The notes: a model not told the origin generated them from the letters alone. A DNA stretch of 53,673 bases from Chlamydiota bacterium (GCA_013287335.1 JABDDZ010000003.1:1104-54776); one strand, 5' to 3'; shown: positions 1-9,547, numbered from the stretch's first letter. A program made the numbers and translations.

Positions 1-2
1 CA

Positions 3-1841
3 CTAGTTATTGATCTCGAGCAGCAGCTCAGAAAAGAGGGTAAGGGTGCTGAAGAGGAGAAAACAAGCTATACTATTGTCGATGATTTGGAGAGTTTAAC
101 AAAGCTCGTCGCCCTGCTAAAAGAAGCTAAAGAGATCTGTTTTGATCTAGAAACAACTGATATTAATCCCATGCTCGCTCTTCCTGTTGGCATTGGATTT
201 GGGGTTAAAAAAAGAGTTGCTTACTACGTTCCTCTAAATGGAAATCTTGGGACAGAAGTTGTCTTGACTCATCTTAAAACCCTTTTTGAAACGGAAAATC
301 TCTCTTTCTATGGGCATAATGTCAAATATGATTGCCATGTTTTGCAAAATGTTGGAATCAAAGCGCCGCGCCTCTCTTTTGATACAATCCTCGCCTCTTT
401 TATCCTAAACTCCAGCTCCAGACGCCACTCTCTTGACCATCTCTCACTTTTTTACTTTGGAAAAGTTAAAACACCCATCAAAGAGCTGATTGGATCGGGG
501 AAAAAAGAGATCTCTATGGACCTTGTCCCCATCCCGAAAGTGGCCGACTACTGCTGCGAAGATGTGGACTATACCATTCGGATTAAAGAAATCTTAGAAA
601 AACAGCTTGAAAAAAGAGAGCTCTCCCCACTACTTCACGAACTTGAACTTCCTCTTTCTGCTGTTCTTGCCCGGATGGAACGAAATGGGATGTATATCGA
701 TATTCCCCACCTCCAAAAGATGAGCGAGGAGTTTGGCCAAGAAATAGAAGCTGTCGAAAAAGAGATCTATGCACTTGCAGGCGTTACGTTTAATCTTAAT
801 TCCCCTAAACAGCTCTCAAATATTTTATTTGAAAAATTGCAGATCAAGTCGGTAAGAAAAACAGCGACAGGATTATCAACAGATGCAGCAGTCCTTGAAA
901 TTCTCTCTCTTGAGAATCCGATTGCAGAGAAGATCTTGATTTTTCGCAACCTCGATAAACTCCGCTCTACCTATATCGATGCCCTCCCCCTTTGCGTCAA
1001 TCCTAAAACCCATCGCATCCATCCAACCTTTAACCAATTTGTCGCCGCCACAGGACGCCTCTCCTGCCAAGATCCCAATCTTCAAAACATCCCCGTACGC
1101 ACAGAAGCAGGCAGAAAAATCCGTGAAGCTTTTCGGCCCGAAAAAAAAGGATGGAGCTACCTTTCTGCCGACTATTCCCAAATTGAACTGCGCCTTCTTG
1201 CTCACCTAAGTGATGACCCAAAGCTTATTCACGCTTTCAAAGCGGGAGAAGATATCCACGCCTTTACAGCCTCCCTCATGTTTGAAATCCCTTTAGAAGC
1301 CGTGACAAAGGAGCAGAGGCATCAGGCCAAGGCAATTAATTTTGGCATTATCTATGGTCAGCAGGCCTATGGTCTTGCGCAAGAATTAAAGATTGATCTT
1401 CCCAAAGCTGCCCTCTTTATTAAAGCCTATTTTGAGAGATATCCAAAAGTGTTTGAGTTCATGCAAGAGTCTATCAAGCAAGCTACGGAAAATGGGCGCT
1501 CTACAACGATGATTGGCCGAGAGAGAGAGATTCCAGAAATTACAAGCAATAATTCTCAAATACGGGCAGCCGCCGAACGTCTTGCGATCAATACACCTCT
1601 CCAAGGGAGCGCTGCCGACCTGATTAAACTTGCCATGTTGAAGATCGACTACCTCCTTATTAAAGAAAAATTTCAAAGCAAAATGATTCTGCAGATCCAT
1701 GATGAACTTCTTTTTGAAGCCCCCGATGAGGAGCTTCCCCGCCTTTCGACGCTAGTAAAAAAAGAAATGGAGGAGGTCTTTAAGTTAAAAGTCCCTCTGA
1801 TTGTTGATCTATCTCTTGGTAAAAATTGGGGCAAATGTTAA
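3..1841 (+). CDS. polA: DNA polymerase I, C-terminal part (5' end outside window)
   Basis: The reading frame is open from the first bases of the window, so this is the 3' part of a longer gene; the N-terminal 5'-nuclease domain lies upstream. About the first 170 residues form the 3'-5' exonuclease domain. It keeps the acidic signature: DLE in FDLETT, NVKYD, and the Y-x3-D motif in YCCED. This suggests working proofreading, which many bacterial PolI enzymes have lost. The polymerase domain follows with motif A (DYSQIELR), the O-helix (RHQAKAINFGIIYG) and motif C (QIHDELLFE), all intact. The enzyme fills gaps and removes primers during replication and repair. The stop codon overlaps the coaE start by seven bases, so the two genes are co-transcribed. 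The assignment is secure. Confidence 0.97.
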   Translation, partial: LVIDLEQQLRKEGKGAEEEKTSYTIVDDLESLTKLVALLKEAKEICFDLETTDINPMLALPVGIGFGVKKRVAYYVPLNGNLGTEVVLTHLKTLFETENLSFYGHNVKYDCHVLQNVGIKAPRLSFDTILASFILNSSSRRHSLDHLSLFYFGKVKTPIKELIGSGKKEISMDLVPIPKVADYCCEDVDYTIRIKEILEKQLEKRELSPLLHELELPLSAVLARMERNGMYIDIPHLQKMSEEFGQEIEAVEKEIYALAGVTFNLNSPKQLSNILFEKLQIKSVRKTATGLSTDAAVLEILSLENPIAEKILIFRNLDKLRSTYIDALPLCVNPKTHRIHPTFNQFVAATGRLSCQDPNLQNIPVRTEAGRKIREAFRPEKKGWSYLSADYSQIELRLLAHLSDDPKLIHAFKAGEDIHAFTASLMFEIPLEAVTKEQRHQAKAINFGIIYGQQAYGLAQELKIDLPKAALFIKAYFERYPKVFEFMQESIKQATENGRSTTMIGREREIPEITSNNSQIRAAAERLAINTPLQGSAADLIKLAMLKIDYLLIKEKFQSKMILQIHDELLFEAPDEELPRLSTLVKKEMEEVFKLKVPLIVDLSLGKNWGKC

Positions 1842-2449
1842 AATTAAGGCGAATTGGCGTGACAGGAGGTATATCCTCCGGTAAGACGACTGTTTGTCAG
1901 TTTTTAAAGGAGCTTGGTGCTTATGTCGTCTCTGCTGATCAGATTGGCCACCATCTTCTGATTCCCACAACAGATTTAGGTAAGGAAGTTGAAAACCTTG
2001 TTGGTTCTGATTGTATTATAAATGCAAAATTTGACCGGGAAAAAATAAGTAAAAAAGTGTTTAACAATCCAGATCTTCTTTTACGTCTCGAAGAGATCCT
2101 CCATCCAAAGATTCGAATTGAAATTGAAAATGCCTTCGAAAAAGCTTCCAAGTTGCACCCTCTCCCAAGACTCCTGGTTGCTGAAGTTCCCCTGCTCTTT
2201 GAAGCGGGGTTTGAATCTCTTTTTTGTGGTGTGATCGCGGTTGTGTCCGACGAAAAAATATGCGAAATGCGCTACGAAAAAAGTGGAAGAAGTGATTTTA
2301 AAGTTCGCTCCAGCCGCCAACTTCCTCCCGAGGAGAAGGCCAGGCGGTCACAATATATTATAGATAATCGCGGAAGCTATGAAGAGCTCCGCTCGCAAGT
2401 TACTAACCTTTTTAACTACAATCTTTCAGGAGATAATGTCTCACTATGA
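1835..2449 (+). CDS. coaE: Dephospho-CoA kinase
   Basis: This enzyme catalyses the last step of coenzyme A synthesis, ATP-dependent phosphorylation of dephospho-CoA. The N-terminus carries the P-loop GGISSGKTT followed by the family-typical ADQIGHHLL segment, and a conserved [12 protein letters not shown] segment lies near residue 120. At 204 residues it has the normal length. The ATG at 1835 is preferred. A TTG at 1826 would add three residues (MGQ), but ATG 1835 gives the compact start [12 protein letters not shown] and lies just after a GGGG stretch. The gene overlaps polA by seven bases, and its stop overlaps the rho start in an ATGA arrangement, so polA-coaE-rho look translationally coupled. 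This order also occurs in Chlamydia as I remember it. Confidence 0.95.
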   Translation: MLKLRRIGVTGGISSGKTTVCQFLKELGAYVVSADQIGHHLLIPTTDLGKEVENLVGSDCIINAKFDREKISKKVFNNPDLLLRLEEILHPKIRIEIENAFEKASKLHPLPRLLVAEVPLLFEAGFESLFCGVIAVVSDEKICEMRYEKSGRSDFKVRSSRQLPPEEKARRSQYIIDNRGSYEELRSQVTNLFNYNLSGDNVSL

Positions 2450-3861
2450 TGGAGAATAAAACCAATCAAGATCAAGAAGAAGACTCTAGCGCTACGACAA
2501 ATCAAGATACTCCGCCGCCCGAGAGAAAACGCTTCGTAAATAAAGCAAATATTCCTGTTCCCGAAGAGAGCGTAATTCCTACTCCCGAGGAGCCCCCTCC
2601 AAGAGAGATCCTCAAAATCTCCGAACTGCAGCGCATGACAATTGATGAACTCAACCAGTATGCCAAAGCAATTGGTGTAAAAAATGTCGGATCCTTGACA
2701 AAATCTCAGGTGGTTTTAGAGATTGTTAAAATCAAATCCGATAGACCGGGTGAAGTGCTCTACGGCGAGGGTGTTTTAGAAGTTCTCCCCGATGGTTTTG
2801 GTTTCTTGCGCTCTCCCACCTATAATTATTTGCCCTCGGCTGAAGATATTTATGTCTCTCCGGCGCAGATCCGCCGCTTTGACTTGCAAAAGGGAGATAC
2901 CATTTCGGGGACCATCCGCTCCCCTAAAGATAAAGAAAAATATTTTGCCCTTCTGCGAGTGGATAAAATCAATGGAACAGTTCCCGAAAAAGTGAAGGAG
3001 CGGATCCTCTTTGAAAATCTGACTCCCCTTTATCCCAATGAACGGCTTGTCATGGAGACATCAAGAGACCGCTTCTCCATGCGGGTCCTTGACCTTACAG
3101 CTCCGATTGGAAAAGGGCAGCGGGGACTTATCGTAGCTCCTCCCCGTACGGGAAAGACGATTATTCTGCAAAATATCGCCAACTCAGTTGCAACGAACAA
3201 TCCCGAAGTCTATCTGATAGTCCTCATGATTGGAGAGCGCCCTGAAGAGGTGACCGATATGATTCGCCTTGTCAAAGGCGAAGTTGTGGCATCGACATTT
3301 GACGAACCCCCCGACAGACACGTTCAGGTTGCCGAGATGGTGATTGAAAAGGCGCGCCGTCTTGTGGAATATGGCAAGGATGTTGTGATCCTCCTCGACT
3401 CGATCACCCGCCTTGCGCGTGCCTATAATACCGTGCAGCCCCACTCTGGCAAGATCCTCTCCGGGGGTGTTGATGCAAATGCCCTTCATAAACCCAAACG
3501 CTTCTTTGGAGCTGCAAGGAATATTGAATTTGGCGGCTCTCTAACCATTGTTGCAACGGCACTCATTGAGACGGGTTCGCGCATGGATGAGGTGATCTTT
3601 GAGGAGTTCAAAGGGACAGGCAATATGGAGCTTGTTCTGGATAGACGCCTTGCAGACCGGCGCCTTTATCCGGCTATTGACCTTATCAAGAGTGGTACGC
3701 GGAAAGAAGAGCTTCTCTATCACCCCTCTGAGCTTGAAAAAATCTTCCAGCTAAGACAGGCTATTGCCGACTTAACGCCCATTGATGCGATGAATCTTCT
3801 TGTGAACCGTCTTAAAAAGACAGGCAGCAATGCAGAATTTCTTCTCTCAATGAAGGAATAG
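2446..3861 (+). CDS. rho: Transcription termination factor Rho
   Basis: Rho is a hexameric RNA-dependent ATPase that terminates transcription. The order is: a proline- and glutamate-rich N-terminal extension (about residues 1-55), a Rho_N helical domain (about 60-105), a cold-shock-like RNA-binding domain starting [16 protein letters not shown], and the RecA-type ATPase. In the ATPase the Walker A is APPRTGKT (near residue 230), the Walker B region is [16 protein letters not shown], and the R-loop segment is [17 protein letters not shown]. The length of 471 residues exceeds the E. coli protein (419) because of the charged N-terminal extension. The start codon overlaps the coaE stop by four bases (ATGA). 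A strong hairpin follows the gene. Confidence 0.97.
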   Translation: MMENKTNQDQEEDSSATTNQDTPPPERKRFVNKANIPVPEESVIPTPEEPPPREILKISELQRMTIDELNQYAKAIGVKNVGSLTKSQVVLEIVKIKSDRPGEVLYGEGVLEVLPDGFGFLRSPTYNYLPSAEDIYVSPAQIRRFDLQKGDTISGTIRSPKDKEKYFALLRVDKINGTVPEKVKERILFENLTPLYPNERLVMETSRDRFSMRVLDLTAPIGKGQRGLIVAPPRTGKTIILQNIANSVATNNPEVYLIVLMIGERPEEVTDMIRLVKGEVVASTFDEPPDRHVQVAEMVIEKARRLVEYGKDVVILLDSITRLARAYNTVQPHSGKILSGGVDANALHKPKRFFGAARNIEFGGSLTIVATALIETGSRMDEVIFEEFKGTGNMELVLDRRLADRRLYPAIDLIKSGTRKEELLYHPSELEKIFQLRQAIADLTPIDAMNLLVNRLKKTGSNAEFLLSMKE

Positions 3862-3885
3862 GATTCTTTTCCTTACTTGAGTAAT

Positions 3886-3912
3886 AAAATCAGGGCGTTG
3901 CCCTGATTTTTA
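3886..3912 (+). terminator. Hairpin terminator after rho
   Basis: A perfect 11-bp stem (AAAATCAGGGC / GCCCTGATTTT) with a GTT loop lies 25 bases after the rho stop. Because it starts with A's and ends with T's it could terminate transcription from both sides, serving rho and the convergent small gene at 3996. The core AGGGC-NNN-GCCCT recurs in palindromes near 37.68 kb and 42.2 kb, so it may be a repeat element reused as a terminator. Confidence 0.8.
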
Positions 3913-3995
3913 GGGTTCAGATCGCACAATAAGTGCTACTTATGTCTTGACACTAAACAATATTTTAGCACTTTGGTCTATTCAGGACATTGTCA

Positions 3996-4310
3996 TTAAC
4001 TTTTTGCTGAGATCTTATGTATTTTTTCAACTGTACCACCAATTGTTGCTACAGTCCCTATGCCTAAGAGTAAGAAGCTTGCCACTATGAGTGCAGTTCC
4101 TTGAAAAATTGGTCCTGTAGGGACAAGTGCTTCGGCAAACGGAACAATACCTTTGATGATCAAGCCTCCATAAGTGAATCCTGCTAATGCCCCAAGGAGT
4201 AAAATGATTCCAATTGCAACGATGATTAAGGGATCCACTTTAGCTGCTTGTTCTGGGGTGATGTTACCACTATTTGCGGCTTGCCAACATATTAAACCGG
4301 GTAAGGCCAT
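3996..4310 (-). CDS. Small two-helix membrane protein, Inc-like
   Basis: I do not recognise a named family. The 104-residue product has two long hydrophobic segments (about residues 27-50 and 68-92) separated by a short loop, which is the bilobed hydrophobicity typical of chlamydial inclusion membrane (Inc) proteins. A good ribosome-binding site (AAGGAG, about seven bases upstream) supports the ATG start. The next gene upstream (4374) encodes a protein of the same size and layout. Both share DP(L/I) before the first helix, a GII stretch, and a GG-x-II-x-G pattern at the end of the first helix, so the two are probably diverged duplicates. The role is unknown; insertion in a bacterial or host-derived membrane is inferred from hydrophobicity alone. 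Confidence 0.75.
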   Translation of the reverse strand: MALPGLICWQAANSGNITPEQAAKVDPLIIVAIGIILLLGALAGFTYGGLIIKGIVPFAEALVPTGPIFQGTALIVASFLLLGIGTVATIGGTVEKIHKISAKS

Positions 4311-4373
4311 TGAGCTCTCCTTTAAGGTACATAAAGATTTTACTAAGAAAAAAAATAATTGTCAATAGAATAA

Positions 4374-4691
4374 CTACAGCAATGGAGTAGTTTGATCATT
4401 TTCTCTTGGACAGATTATGTACTCAACTACAGAACCAATAGTAAACAGAATTCCGGTAAAAGCTATAATTGCGCCTGATCCAATAATTGTGGTTGTTAAG
4501 ACAAGACGGAGGGGCGGATCTACCTCTACGCTTCCTTGTATGATAAACCCTCCAAGGGCAATCATTCCCCCCCCAACAAGGAATGCAATAATTCCCAAGA
4601 AAAAGCTAGTTATGGGGTCTCTATGTGGAGCAGCTGTGCGAAAAAAATGGGTAATCACTCCATTACCTCTCTCCCCAGAAATCAATGACAT
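4374..4691 (-). CDS. Small two-helix membrane protein, Inc-like (paralogue of 3996 gene)
   Basis: This 105-residue product has a polar N-terminus of about 25 residues, then two hydrophobic segments (about 27-55 and 65-92) and a short charged tail. The pattern DPITSFFLGIIAFL...GGFIIQG matches the neighbouring 104-residue protein in order and spacing, which supports duplication. The start ATG at 4691 has only a weak GAG-type ribosome-binding site. The gene lies 63 bases downstream of the large glycosidase gene on the same strand and may be read from its transcript. The function is unknown; the two-helix hairpin layout resembles chlamydial Inc proteins, but this is a layout argument only. Confidence 0.72.
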   Translation of the reverse strand: MSLISGERGNGVITHFFRTAAPHRDPITSFFLGIIAFLVGGGMIALGGFIIQGSVEVDPPLRLVLTTTIIGSGAIIAFTGILFTIGSVVEYIICPRENDQTTPLL

Positions 4692-4754
4692 AAAACAGAC
4701 TCTTTTTTTTTAAAGTAATATAAGTAGTAAAATAGATAAATGTAAGAGCAAAGT

Positions 4755-7409
4755 TTAGGAAGGGTGTCTTCTTTTTTCAAGGAGTTTGGCGATGATGGCG
4801 GTCCAGCCTGTCTGGTGGCTCGCTCCAAGCCCCTCTCCTGTTTCGGCATGAAAATACTCATGAAAGAGAAGAAGGTCTTTCCAGTGGGGATCGCTAGCGT
4901 AAACTTCGCTATCTCCATGACAGGGGCGCTTTCCCTTTTCCGTTGCAAGGAAAAGAGTACAGAGCCGATGTGTTAACTCTTGAGCCACTTCTTTTAAAGT
5001 AAGCATCTTCCCTGAGCCCACAGGACACTCCACTTTGAGATCCTCTCCATAAAAAAAGTCATATCTTTCTAGAGCATCAATAATCAAAAAATTAATTGGC
5101 AACCAAATAGGACCCCTCCAGTTGGAATTTCCTCCAAAGAGGAAATTATTGCTCACCCCGGGGACATACTCCACTCTAGTCTCTGCGTTTTCTGCATGAA
5201 AAATAAAGGGGTGCGATTCATGGAACTTGGAAAGGGAACGAATGCCAAAGGGAGAGAGAAATTCCGATTCATCCAAAACATATCTCAACATCCGAGTCAG
5301 TCTCTCTTTTGACGGAATGGCAAGAATACGGTGACCGCGTACGGAGCAGAGCTGACAGTAGGTAATTGTCCCCTCCAAATCATGTCTATGGTTTATAAAC
5401 CACTCCATCCGCTTTCTGAAACCGGGGACTTTTTTTAACTGCTCATCCTCCAAAATACCCACTGCAATAAGAGCGACAAGACCTGCAATGGAGCGGGTTT
5501 TGAGAGGAATTTCCTCGCCATCGGCTTTTAGTCGATCATAGAAAAAGCCATCCTCCTCATCCCATAGGCCTGACCCGCCAAACTGATTGATGGCATCGGT
5601 GATAAATACAAAATGTTCAAAGAATTTTGAAGCCATATCTTCATAAATGGGATTATTGGTAGCAAGTTCAAGAGCAATATTGAGCATGATTAAACAGTAA
5701 AAAGCCATCCAAGCTGTGCCATCCGCCTGCTGAAGATATCCCCCCTTGGGCAGAGGTTTGGAACGGTCAAAAACACCGATATTGTCCATCCCCAGAAAGC
5801 CCCCTGCAAAGAGGTTATTCCCCTCCTTATCTTTGCGATTGACCCACCAGGTAAAGTTGAGCAGAAGTTTTTGATAGGCGCTCTCCAGGAAGGCAAAATC
5901 ACGATCCCCTTTGGCATTGGAGATTTTATAAACCCGCCAAGCGGACCAGGCATGGACGGGGGGATTGACATCAGAAAATTCAAACTCATAGGCAGGGGTC
6001 TCCCCATTTGGATGCATATACCATTCGCGCAGGAAAAGAATAATCTGGTTCTTGGCAAATGTTGGATCGATCCTTGCAAAGGGAATCATATGAAAGGACA
6101 AATCCCAGGCAGCAAACCAGGGATACTCCCATTTATCCGGCATCGAAATAATGTCGCGGCAAAAAAGATGGGTCCAATCCACATTTCGCCCAAGCTTCCT
6201 CTCCGGAGGAGGAAGCGGTTGATAAGGATCTCCATCTAGCCACTCTGTAATAATAAAATGATAGAACTGCTTTGTCCACAAAAGGCCTGCATAAGCCTGC
6301 CTTGTAATCTGCTTTTCTTCCTGGGGGAGATTGTCGGCTATCTTCTCTTGGTAAAAGGCATCGGCCTCTGCTTTACGAACCTGAAAAGTTTTTTGAAACT
6401 CCTCTCCAAAGGGATTTTCAACATGTTCTTTTTCAGAATAAAGAGATAAATAGAGCGTTTTTGTCTCTAAGCCTCCAAATTGCAAAGAGTATAAACAGCC
6501 GAATTTGGAACCTACCATAGCCGGATTGACAGCTTCTTTATTTCCATGAATGAGATATTCATGAAAGGCATCCTTGACGTAAGGAGAGAGATTTTCTATC
6601 CCAAAAAGACGGACGTTATTTGTCTCATTTTCTGTAAAAAGAGGAGTTGCGGCGGTATTATCACTTGCATTGGAATAAGCCAGATAAAATTGGCCAAGGG
6701 ATGCGTGAGGGGCCGAAACTATTCCCTCTTTTTCCATGTACATCGTATATTTATGACTATCTTGTTCATTAGTGGGCCCCCAAGACCATGTATTTCGATA
6801 AAGAAGAGTTGGAATAAGATGCAAGGGTGCCTCATTCTGGCTCCGGTTAGTCGCAGAGATTTTAATTAAAATATTATTTGGGGAGCGCTTAGCATATTCG
6901 ATAAAGATGTCAAAGTAGTGATTATCCTCAAAAATCTTCGTATCCATAAGTTCAAACTCAGGATTATGAAGACCTCGTTTCTGGTTTTCAATAATTAGAG
7001 CCTCATAGGGGTAGGCCGCATGGGGATACTTGTAGAGAGCCTGCATATAGGAGTGGGTAGGGGTGGAATCCAGGTAGTAGTAGCACTCCTTGACATCCTC
7101 TCCATGATTTCCCTGAATAGAGGTCAGGCCGAAAAAGCGCTCTTTTAAAATCGGGTCCCTGCCATTCCAAAAGGCCAGAGAGAAGCAGAGGCGGCACTCT
7201 CTATCTGTGAGTCCAAAAATGCCATCCTCACCCCAGCGATAGGCCCTTGACCTTGCATGGTCATGGGGAAAGTAGTCCCAACTGGTACCCCATGAAGAGT
7301 AGTCTTCTCGAACAGTAGCCCATTGTCTTTCAGAAAGATAAGGCCCCCATCGCTGCCAGTTTTTCTCCCGCTTGCGCGCCTCTTCCAAACGCTCCTCTTC
7401 GATCCCCAT
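4755..7409 (-). CDS. Glycoside hydrolase, GH63 / MGH1-like (alpha-glucosidase/mannosidase type)
   Basis: The 884-residue protein has the (alpha/alpha)6-barrel signatures of bacterial GH63 enzymes. It shows WFAAWDLSFHMIPFA (near residue 430, with the likely acid Asp), the loop GETPAYEFEFSDVNPPVHAW, and NWRGPIWLPINFL. Near the C-terminus is FHAETGEGLGASHQTGW, which in this family carries the catalytic base Glu region. Family members cleave alpha-glucosidic or mannosyl linkages in oligosaccharides, mannosylglycerate or glucosylglycerate; the substrate cannot be told here. There is no signal peptide, so a cytoplasmic enzyme is likely. A purine-rich AAGGGGA stretch sits directly before the ATG. 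The gene interrupts the otherwise chlamydial order between rho and the nucleotide transporter and may be acquired. Possible roles are turnover of storage sugars, compatible solutes or host glycans. Confidence 0.85.
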   Translation of the reverse strand: MGIEEERLEEARKREKNWQRWGPYLSERQWATVREDYSSWGTSWDYFPHDHARSRAYRWGEDGIFGLTDRECRLCFSLAFWNGRDPILKERFFGLTSIQGNHGEDVKECYYYLDSTPTHSYMQALYKYPHAAYPYEALIIENQKRGLHNPEFELMDTKIFEDNHYFDIFIEYAKRSPNNILIKISATNRSQNEAPLHLIPTLLYRNTWSWGPTNEQDSHKYTMYMEKEGIVSAPHASLGQFYLAYSNASDNTAATPLFTENETNNVRLFGIENLSPYVKDAFHEYLIHGNKEAVNPAMVGSKFGCLYSLQFGGLETKTLYLSLYSEKEHVENPFGEEFQKTFQVRKAEADAFYQEKIADNLPQEEKQITRQAYAGLLWTKQFYHFIITEWLDGDPYQPLPPPERKLGRNVDWTHLFCRDIISMPDKWEYPWFAAWDLSFHMIPFARIDPTFAKNQIILFLREWYMHPNGETPAYEFEFSDVNPPVHAWSAWRVYKISNAKGDRDFAFLESAYQKLLLNFTWWVNRKDKEGNNLFAGGFLGMDNIGVFDRSKPLPKGGYLQQADGTAWMAFYCLIMLNIALELATNNPIYEDMASKFFEHFVFITDAINQFGGSGLWDEEDGFFYDRLKADGEEIPLKTRSIAGLVALIAVGILEDEQLKKVPGFRKRMEWFINHRHDLEGTITYCQLCSVRGHRILAIPSKERLTRMLRYVLDESEFLSPFGIRSLSKFHESHPFIFHAENAETRVEYVPGVSNNFLFGGNSNWRGPIWLPINFLIIDALERYDFFYGEDLKVECPVGSGKMLTLKEVAQELTHRLCTLFLATEKGKRPCHGDSEVYASDPHWKDLLLFHEYFHAETGEGLGASHQTGWTAIIAKLLEKRRHPS

Positions 7410-7493
7410 TCCCCTTCCCTCACTATAGAGCTCAGGTTTATAGGAAATTTCAAGAAAAATCTATCAGAAACGAAAGTTCTAAAAAATAAAGGC

Positions 7494-7573
7494 AATTAAA
7501 CGCAGAGACACAAAGAGGCAAAGAAATGCCCCCTTTGGGTCTTTGCATCTTCGCGACTTTGCGTTAATTAATT
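7494..7573. repeat. CGCAAAG-type inverted repeat, copy 1
   Basis: The left arm AATTAAACGCAGAGACACAAAG and the right arm CTTTGCATCTTCGCGACTTTGCGTTAATT are imperfect reverse complements. Related copies lie at 9548-9651 and 51824-52013. The arms carry an internal 8-9 base periodicity (GCAAAG units). Apart from this element and the tRNA, I see no gene between 7410 and 7961. Confidence 0.7.
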
Positions 7574-7625
7574 TTTAGAAGAGTTTAACCTCTTAGGTTG
7601 GAAAGGAGAATAGGATGCAAAAAAA

Positions 7626-7712
7626 CGGAAAGAGAGGGATTCGAACCCTCGGTACCCTTGCGGGTACGCGTCCTTAGCAGGGACGTGCTTTCGGCCACTC
7701 AGCCATCTTTCC
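7626..7712 (-). tRNA. tRNA-Ser (anticodon GCT)
   Basis: Read on the minus strand, the 87-base sequence starts GGAAAGA and ends TCTTTCC plus a G discriminator, giving a seven-pair acceptor stem. It has TGGCTGAGTGG-type D-arm bases, the anticodon loop CTGCTAA (anticodon GCT, reading AGC/AGU), a long variable arm (GTACCC-GCAA-GGGTAC) typical of class II serine tRNAs, and the TTCGAAT T-loop. CCA is not encoded. A run of seven T's follows and may end transcription. The 3' end of the tRNA is not duplicated elsewhere in the window. Confidence 0.97.
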
Positions 7713-7961
7713 AGCGCAAGCAAAAAGGATAAAACCCGGAATGGTAATATGTCAGACCTATTTGATGCAATGGCTTTATCAAGCCCTCTTTTTATTGCTA
7801 TTTAAAGAAGAACTATTTACAATTCTTAATTCCTTTGGGGCGAGAGGTAAAAAAATTAATGTCCCTTCATTTTAATATCTTTTATTTTGAAGTCCAAACA
7901 TTTACAAAAATACTTTGTCGTAAAATTTTAGTATATTCTCAGGATGCAGGAATTAACGACG

Positions 7962-9536
7962 ATGAGTGAGACAAAATCTCCTTTCTCAGCACTTAGAGCC
8001 TATATCTGGCCTATCCACTCTTTTGAACTTCGCAAATTTCTTCCGCTTTTACTGATGGCCTTCTTCATCGGCTTTAACTACAATATTTTACGAAATATGA
8101 AAGATGCGTTACTCGTCACCGCCGAAGCAAGCGGTGCAGAGGTTCTTCCATTTATTAAAGTTTGGGGGATCCTTCCCGGGGCTTTTCTTATTACATTCAT
8201 CTATAGCAGGCTCAATAACCGTCTCTCGCGCGATCGGGTTTTTTATGCCATGATTACAATCTTTTTGAGCTCTTTTGCTGTTTTTACCTTTCTTCTTTAC
8301 CCCATGCATGAACATTTGCATTTACATGGCTTTGCCAACTACCTCCAGGCTCTTCTCCCCCCAGGGTGTAAAGGACTTATTGCAATGTTCCGCTATTGGA
8401 GCTTTAGCGGCTTCTACATTATGGGCGAGCTTTGGAGCTCCACTATCCTCTCTATGCTCTTTTGGGGCTTTGCCAATGAGGTGACTCTTCTTGGGGAAGC
8501 TAAAAGATTTTATGGATTGATAGCCGTAGGTCTGAATATTGCAGCGATTGTTGCAGGGCAGACGGCAGTATTTCTGACGGGGCCTTTTTTGCATAATCAT
8601 TTCCAGTTTAAAGATAATCCCTGGGAACAATCATTAATTTTGCTGACAATAGCTGTGCTTATCTCCGGGCTTTGCATTATGGGGATCTATCGCTACCTTA
8701 CAAAACGCGTTCTAGATAATGCACAATCAGGCAGCTCAACTCCCCGTGAAAAAATTCGCATGTCAATGCGGGAAAATTTTTCCTACCTTGCAAGGTCTAA
8801 GTATCTTGTCTATATTGCAATCGTAGTTCTTGCTTACAATCTCGTGATTAACCTGATCGAAGTGATCTGGAAAGATCAGGTGAAGATGCTCTATCCAAGC
8901 CCTAATGATTACACTTCTTATATGAGCCAGATCACCACGATTACGGGGTTGATCTCCCTTGTGACCTCTCTATTCATCTCCGGACAGATGATCCGTCGCT
9001 TTGGATGGACAGTATCTGCCGCCGTGACACCGATTATCCTTCTTTTGACAAGCATTGGTTTTTTTACCTTCTTCTTTGGGAGAGAGAGTCTAAGTTCGGT
9101 TGTGGCCTCAGTAGGGACCTCGCCTCTTGTTCTTGTTGTCTTTTTTGGATCTGCACAAAATTGCCTCTGCCGGGCAGCTAAATTCACCCTTTTTGATGGG
9201 ACAAAAGAGATGGCCTTTATCCCTCTTAGCATGGAGAGCAAGCTCAAGGGAAAAGCAGCTATTGATGGGGTGGGTTCGCGACTTGGAAAATCGGGAGGCT
9301 CTTTAATTCATCAAGGCCTCTTGATGACTTTTTCGACGATCTCGGCAAGTACCGGCTATGTTGCGGCCATTTTGTTAGGGGTGATTGTAATGTGGCTCTT
9401 GGCGATCAAAGCTCTTGGCAAACAATTCTCTCTCTTTTCAGATGCTTTTGCAACTCCTCCCACTCAAGCTGCCGAGCCCACAAGCTCCGAACCCAAAGAG
9501 GTAATCCCCGAGCCTGTCACCCTCTCCACTCCCTAA
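7962..9536 (+). CDS. ATP/ADP translocase family nucleotide transporter (NTT)
   Basis: The product is a 12-helix nucleotide transport protein of the Tlc/NTT family, the type by which chlamydiae, rickettsiae and plastids exchange or import nucleotides. Diagnostic segments are ELRKFLPLLLMAFFIGFNY near the N-terminus, LRNMKDALLVTAEASGAEVLPF, the ELWSSTILSMLFWGFANE helix, and FDGTKEMAFIPL followed by KGKAAIDGVGSRLGKSGG, where basic residues typical of the family lie. The ATG at 7962 has AGGA ten bases upstream; an ATG at 7944 would add six residues but lacks a clear site. Gene order resembles the Chlamydia locus holding the second transporter (npt2). Whether this copy exchanges ATP for ADP or imports other nucleotides with protons cannot be decided from sequence. 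Confidence 0.95.
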   Translation: MSETKSPFSALRAYIWPIHSFELRKFLPLLLMAFFIGFNYNILRNMKDALLVTAEASGAEVLPFIKVWGILPGAFLITFIYSRLNNRLSRDRVFYAMITIFLSSFAVFTFLLYPMHEHLHLHGFANYLQALLPPGCKGLIAMFRYWSFSGFYIMGELWSSTILSMLFWGFANEVTLLGEAKRFYGLIAVGLNIAAIVAGQTAVFLTGPFLHNHFQFKDNPWEQSLILLTIAVLISGLCIMGIYRYLTKRVLDNAQSGSSTPREKIRMSMRENFSYLARSKYLVYIAIVVLAYNLVINLIEVIWKDQVKMLYPSPNDYTSYMSQITTITGLISLVTSLFISGQMIRRFGWTVSAAVTPIILLLTSIGFFTFFFGRESLSSVVASVGTSPLVLVVFFGSAQNCLCRAAKFTLFDGTKEMAFIPLSMESKLKGKAAIDGVGSRLGKSGGSLIHQGLLMTFSTISASTGYVAAILLGVIVMWLLAIKALGKQFSLFSDAFATPPTQAAEPTSSEPKEVIPEPVTLSTP

Positions 9537-9547
9537 CTTCTCAAAGC

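Noticed and set aside
7626-7712. tRNA-Ser as an integration site for the neighbouring cargo
   Set aside because: No duplicated 3' tRNA end or integrase gene is found nearby, so there is no evidence for a tRNA-targeted island.
7901-7937. TTTACA ... TATATT as a promoter for the nucleotide transporter
   Set aside because: The spacing is far from 17 bases and alternative hexamers give equally poor matches, so no promoter is called.
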